Both the position numbers and the translations under genes were made by a program. A DNA stretch of 33,796 bases from Deltaproteobacteria bacterium (lineage in GTDB: Bacteria; Myxococcota_A; Polyangia; Polyangiales; Ga0077539): contig JACRDB010000167.1 in the NCBI GenBank assembly GCA_016218725.1, forward strand, positions 1 to 33,796, read 5' to 3'. Below are positions 30,207-33,796 of this stretch, in pieces. The notes under the pieces are model-generated. The model saw nothing but the letters and a program-made list of their open reading frames with translations. It did not search any database and was not told the DNA's origin. Within the stretch, counting starts at the first letter, position 1. Each line of letters opens with the position of its first letter.

Positions 30207-33200
30207 ATGAGATCGATGCTTGCGGGCTTGCGGTGGGCGGCGCTCCTGGCGCTCCTTGGCTGCGGACGGGCGGAGCTCTACGCGCCGCTACCCGACGCGG
30301 CGGTGGACGTCCCTGTCGGGTGTGTGTCCGATCGGGAGTGCGCGCCGACGCCCGCGACGCCGGTGTGCGACCCTACGCTGAGGGTGTGCGTGGGGTGCAG
30401 GGTGGCGCCGGACTCCTGCCCGACGGGGAGGCGCTGTGACCCGGTGACGCGGGTCTGCGTGGCGGGGCCGTGCCGCTCGGACCGGGACTGCGCCGGGAGC
30501 CCGGCCACGCCCCGGTGCAACGCCGGCACGGGCGTGTGCGTGCAGTGCAGCAATGACACCCACTGCCCGGCGGGGCTGGTGTGCATCGGGGGCGCCTGCC
30601 AGGGCCGTTGCGGCGTCGGGGGAGCCTGCTCCGGGGGCCTCACCTGCTGCTCCGGGGGCTGCGTGGACGCGAGGGTGAACAACGCCCACTGCGGCGGGTG
30701 CTTCCAGAACTGCCCCACCACGGTGACCAACGGCCGGGCCAGCTGCGTGGCGTCCTCGTGCCGGGTGCAGGCATGCACCCCGGGCTTCGGGGACTGCGAC
30801 AACCAGGTGCGCAACGGCTGCGAGGTGAGCCTGCTGGTGGACGTGAACAACTGCGGGGCTTGCGGCCTCGGGTGCGGCCCCGGGCAGACCTGCCAGAGCG
30901 GTCGGTGCATCTCCGTCGGGTGCTTCCCGGGCTGCGCCCCGGGGCAGACCTGCTGCGCCCCCAGCGGCTGCGTGGACACCATCTCCGACCGAAACCACTG
31001 CGGGGCCTGCGGGAACGCGTGTCCCCCGGGCTTTGGCTGCCAGGGAGGACGCTGCACCCCGCTGGGGTGCGGGCCCTGCGCCGCACCCCAGACCTGCTGC
31101 GGCGACCGCTGCACGGACACCCGTACGGACACCACCAACTGCGGCGGCTGCGGGATCTTCTGTGGGCGCGGGGCGGTGTGCATCGCCGGGCGCTGCGAGG
31201 TCGGAGGGGGGTGCGGCATCGGCCCCGCATGTACCGGCGGGACGCTCTGCTGCGGGGCGCTCTGCGTGCCGGTGGCGACGGACCCGAGGAACTGCGGAGC
31301 GTGCGGGCGGGTGTGCCCCGTGGGGTCGCGCTGCGAGGGGGGGACGTGCCTGGCGGCGGGGTGTGGGATGGGGCCTCCCTGTGGGCCCGGGCAGGGGTGT
31401 TGTGACCTGCGCTGCCAGGACGTCTTGAGCGACCCGATGAACTGCGGCGCCTGCGGGGCCCGCTGCGGCGCGGGGACCACGTGTCGCGGGGGGCTCTGCG
31501 TGACGGTGTCCGAGTGCGCGACGTGCCCTCCCGGGGCGGCGTGCTGCATGGACCGCTGCACGGACACCCAGCGGGACGACGCCAACTGCGGGGCCTGCGG
31601 GGTGCGCTGCGCGGCGGGGCTGCGGTGCGTGGCGGGGATGTGCCAGGCCATGGGCTGCGGGGGCGTGCCGTGCGCGGCGGACCAGGTGTGCTGCGGGGAC
31701 CGCTGTGTGGACATCCGGAGTGACAACGGCAACTGCGGGGCCTGCGGCAGGACGTGCCCGGCGGGTCAGGTGTGCGGCGGGGGGACCTGCGCGTGCGCGT
31801 GCATGCCGGGGCTGAGCTGCTGCGGCCCCGCGTGCGTGAACCTGGTGACGGACACGAGCAACTGCGGGATGTGCGGGCGCGTGTGCCCCCCGGCGGGGCC
31901 CAACCAGACGGCGGGGTGCTTCCGGGCGACGTGCCAGCGCACGTGCAACCCGGGCTTCGGGGACTGCAACGGGAACACCGCCGACGGCTGCGAGGCCAAC
32001 GTCACCACGGACGTGAACAACTGCGGGGCCTGCGGGCTGCGGTGCCGCGCGGGGCAGTCGTGTGACATGGGGCGCTGCGTGGACCGGCCCCCGGGCTGCG
32101 GCGGTGGGCCTCCCTGTACGGGCGGTCTGGTGTGCTGCGCGGACACCTGCGTCAACGTCACCAGTGACGTGAACCACTGCGGGGGCTGCGGGCGGGGCTG
32201 CGGCATGCTCCCGGGCACCACGGTGACGTGCGCCGTGGGCGTGTGCACGGCCGGGGCGTGCCTGCCGGGCTTCGGGGACTGCAACGGCAACCGGAGGGAC
32301 GGCTGCGAGGTCACCCTGGCCAGCGACGCGGCCAACTGCGGGATGTGCGGAAATGTGTGCCCCGCGGGGAGGGCATGCTCCGGGGGTGTGTGCTCCATGG
32401 TGAGCACCGGGAGCGAGGGGGCCTTCAACCCGGTGGTGAACCCGACATTCCTGACGCCCGGGGTGCACAATTTCACGACGATCACGGTGCCCGCGGGGGT
32501 GGTGGTCTTCGTGGCGGGCGGCGGCGGGGAGAGCGGCGTGCTGGACCTGCGCGCCAGCGGGGACGTGCTGATCGACGGGACCATTGACGTGTCGGGGGGC
32601 CCCGGGAGCCAGAACACCATCACGTCGCGGAGCACCCGTCAGGGTCGGGCGGGCTCCGGGGGCTTCACCGGGGACCCGCGGACGGCCATGGCGGGGCCCG
32701 CCTGCGAGTGGGTGGCGGGCGTCTCGGGAGGCAACGGCCGGGGCTTCATGGGGAGCCTCGGGACGTGCATGCAGGGGTCCAACACCATGTGCATCACGGA
32801 CCGCACGACGCAGCTCCTGTTTGCGTCGCCCCCGGCGCTCTTCGGGGGAGGGGCCGGGGTGTTCACCGGGTACCGGGCGTACGGTGCCGGTGGCGGAGGC
32901 TACGCAGGCGGCGCTCCGGGGGCCCTCGGGCCGCCGTTCCCCGGGCAGCGGGACTGCGCGGGCGCGGCCGGCGGCGGCGGCGCCACGGCGGGCAACGGCG
33001 GAATCGGCGGGAGCGTCTACGACGGTCGCCGAGGCACGCTGGGCCAGACCCAGTGCCCGGGCGTGCGCCCGGAGGTGCCTCCGTCCCTCGTGGGCGGCGG
33101 CGGCGGCGGGAGCATCGGCGTGGCCGCCGCGGCGGACCTGCGGGTGGGGACCACGTTCTACCCGGGCTCCGGCGGCGGCGGCGGCAGCGCGGACTACCTG

Positions 33201-33659
33201 GACCGCCCGGTGTTCGGCGGCACCAGCGGCGGCGGCGGCGGCGGCGGGGCCCTGCGCATCTGGTCCATGACCCGGATCACCATCAACGGGCGCGTGCTGG
33301 CCAACGGCGGCGACGGCGGCGACGCGTTCATCGGCAACTCGCGGCTGGCCATGTGCGACCCGCAGCCCGGCGCGGCGGGCGGTGGCGGCTCCGGGGGAGT
33401 GATCTTCCTGCGCGCCCCGGCGGTCACCACGGGCGTGCGCGCCAGGGTGAGCGCGGCGGGAGGAGCGGGCGGCGTGTCCAGCCTCTACGCCACGGGTGGT
33501 GCGGGCGGCGATGGTGGCCTCGGGCGCGTGCGCCTGTCCGCGGACCCGGCGCAGTGCACACTCGGGGGGACCTTCGTCCCGCCGTTGGTGGCGGCCTGCG
33601 CGCCCACCGCCGGGGCGGGCACCCCGGGACGCGCGTACGTGGCGGCGTATCCGGAGTGA
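30207..33659 (+). CDS. large Cys-rich and Gly-rich surface lipoprotein
   Basis: 1150 residues. The ATG at 30207 starts a signal peptide ending in LLGC. Residues ~35-130 hold two small units of the 'CxSDRDC...C..G.GVC' type. From ~130 to ~730 about twelve copies of a Cys module follow, each with 'CC...CVD...D..NCGACG..C..G..C..G.C'; the NCGxCG core is the easiest mark. Two modules contain the extra insert 'PGFGDCNxNxxDGCE'. From ~735 the protein changes to a long Gly-rich beta part ('IDGTIDVSGG', 'GGGGGGALRIW', 'GGSGGVIFLRAP'), as seen in secreted myxobacterial repeat proteins and perhaps a beta-helix. Such proteins are often misnamed as EGF-like or tryptophan synthase. A surface or adhesive role is inferred. 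It begins 23 bases after ftsH. Confidence 0.88.
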   Translation: MRSMLAGLRWAALLALLGCGRAELYAPLPDAAVDVPVGCVSDRECAPTPATPVCDPTLRVCVGCRVAPDSCPTGRRCDPVTRVCVAGPCRSDRDCAGSPATPRCNAGTGVCVQCSNDTHCPAGLVCIGGACQGRCGVGGACSGGLTCCSGGCVDARVNNAHCGGCFQNCPTTVTNGRASCVASSCRVQACTPGFGDCDNQVRNGCEVSLLVDVNNCGACGLGCGPGQTCQSGRCISVGCFPGCAPGQTCCAPSGCVDTISDRNHCGACGNACPPGFGCQGGRCTPLGCGPCAAPQTCCGDRCTDTRTDTTNCGGCGIFCGRGAVCIAGRCEVGGGCGIGPACTGGTLCCGALCVPVATDPRNCGACGRVCPVGSRCEGGTCLAAGCGMGPPCGPGQGCCDLRCQDVLSDPMNCGACGARCGAGTTCRGGLCVTVSECATCPPGAACCMDRCTDTQRDDANCGACGVRCAAGLRCVAGMCQAMGCGGVPCAADQVCCGDRCVDIRSDNGNCGACGRTCPAGQVCGGGTCACACMPGLSCCGPACVNLVTDTSNCGMCGRVCPPAGPNQTAGCFRATCQRTCNPGFGDCNGNTADGCEANVTTDVNNCGACGLRCRAGQSCDMGRCVDRPPGCGGGPPCTGGLVCCADTCVNVTSDVNHCGGCGRGCGMLPGTTVTCAVGVCTAGACLPGFGDCNGNRRDGCEVTLASDAANCGMCGNVCPAGRACSGGVCSMVSTGSEGAFNPVVNPTFLTPGVHNFTTITVPAGVVVFVAGGGGESGVLDLRASGDVLIDGTIDVSGGPGSQNTITSRSTRQGRAGSGGFTGDPRTAMAGPACEWVAGVSGGNGRGFMGSLGTCMQGSNTMCITDRTTQLLFASPPALFGGGAGVFTGYRAYGAGGGGYAGGAPGALGPPFPGQRDCAGAAGGGGATAGNGGIGGSVYDGRRGTLGQTQCPGVRPEVPPSLVGGGGGGSIGVAAAADLRVGTTFYPGSGGGGGSADYLDRPVFGGTSGGGGGGGALRIWSMTRITINGRVLANGGDGGDAFIGNSRLAMCDPQPGAAGGGGSGGVIFLRAPAVTTGVRARVSAAGGAGGVSSLYATGGAGGDGGLGRVRLSADPAQCTLGGTFVPPLVAACAPTAGAGTPGRAYVAAYPE

Positions 33660-33678
33660 CCGTGCTCGGTGCGGCCCA

Positions 33679-33720
33679 CCGGCCATGAATGGCCGGCCTG
33701 TGGTGCGCCTTCGAGCGCAC
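33679..33720 (+). terminator. two tandem hairpins after the Cys-rich gene
   Basis: CCGGCC-ATGAAT-GGCCGG (33679-33696) and GTGCGC-CTTCGA-GCGCAC (33703-33720) are perfect 6-bp stems beginning 20 bases after the stop codon. The first can extend by A-T pairs to eight. No T tract follows. They may end the transcript, or belong to a structured RNA together with the T-arm-like sequence that follows. Confidence 0.45.
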
Positions 33721-33727
33721 GCGATCA

Positions 33728-33752
33728 AGGGGTTCAAGTCCCCTCCGAGCCG
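33728..33752 (+). other. tRNA-like T-arm and acceptor 3' end (incomplete)
   Basis: AGGGG-TTCAAGT-CCCCT is a 5-bp stem with a 7-base loop that meets the T-loop consensus TTCRANY at every position. CCGAGCC follows as an acceptor-like strand; GCTCGG at 33664-33669 could pair with six of its bases, giving about 90 bases in between, the length of a class II tRNA. However, no D arm with the usual GG and no 7-base anticodon loop could be placed, and CCA is not encoded. It may be a tRNA 3'-end fragment, as left at attachment sites, or an unusual tRNA-like RNA. Confidence 0.35.
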
Positions 33753-33796
33753 AAGGTCCCGGTTCGGTAACCTAAGGTAACTGCGCCTGCCGCAAG

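Noticed and set aside
30288..33737. 1149-codon minus-strand open frame across the Cys-rich protein gene
   Set aside because: It is the antisense shadow of a GC-rich gene; it consists of Arg/Ala/Pro/His runs with no motif, while the plus strand has a signal peptide and ordered Cys modules.
33661..33752. selC (selenocysteine tRNA)
   Set aside because: Tempting because of the selenoprotein, but no UCA anticodon in a 7-base loop and no 8-bp acceptor stem can be formed.

Overview
The window is very GC-rich chromosomal DNA of myxobacterial character (Myxococcota; a Polyangia/Sandaracinus-like source is my inference). The grounds are many lipoproteins with Asp/Ala/Pro/Thr-rich linkers after the lipobox, a very large Cys-rich plus Gly-rich surface lipoprotein, DUF547 and cytochrome-c-peroxidase-like lipoproteins, frequent GTG starts and start/stop overlaps. 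There are no insertion sequences, CRISPR arrays, phage genes or rRNA genes. 25 protein genes are called.

Layout. 1-492 is gene-free with two hairpins and a degenerate GGTCAC repeat. 493-3700 holds a tiny lipoprotein (+), then on the minus strand a TonB-like protein, an RCK-gated potassium channel and an unknown protein. 3701-4042 is intergenic with a 21-bp tandem repeat array. 4043-5857 is a lipoprotein gamma-glutamyltransferase (+). 5872-10751 (minus) encodes three secreted proteins: a DUF547 protein, a propeller/dihaem peroxidase-like lipoprotein and an SGNH/SASA esterase lipoprotein. 10905-13574 (+) is a compact three-gene glycosyltransferase operon. It is met convergently by an AhpD/carboxymuconolactone-decarboxylase-like gene (13546-14163, minus) with an in-frame TGA in its CPF-X redox motif. 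14316-15356 (+) is an M15-like peptidase lipoprotein with an SH3 domain.

15382-26907 is one long minus-strand block. In transcription order it encodes a lamin-tail lipoprotein, two lipoproteins of unknown role, an exported PEP-synthase/dikinase-like lipoprotein, a VTC-type polyphosphate polymerase domain protein, DUF4956, a DUF2490-like barrel, an OmpR-type response regulator and its histidine kinase. Then follow a NicO-like metal transporter and a TonB-dependent receptor, each preceded by a similar palindromic site. 27120-33659 (+) holds rlmN, ftsH and the 1150-residue Cys-rich surface protein. The last 137 bases carry two hairpins and a tRNA-like T-arm/acceptor end that I could not fold into a complete tRNA.

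The strongest discovery is the selenoprotein candidate. The TGA sits where relatives have the second Cys of a CPFC motif, reading continues in frame through the conserved C-terminal half, and a bacterial SECIS-like hairpin with a GGUC loop lies at the right distance. The second most interesting item is the VTC/DUF4956 operon with an exported dikinase-like protein whose domains (phosphohistidine, then ATP-grasp) run opposite to PEP synthase.
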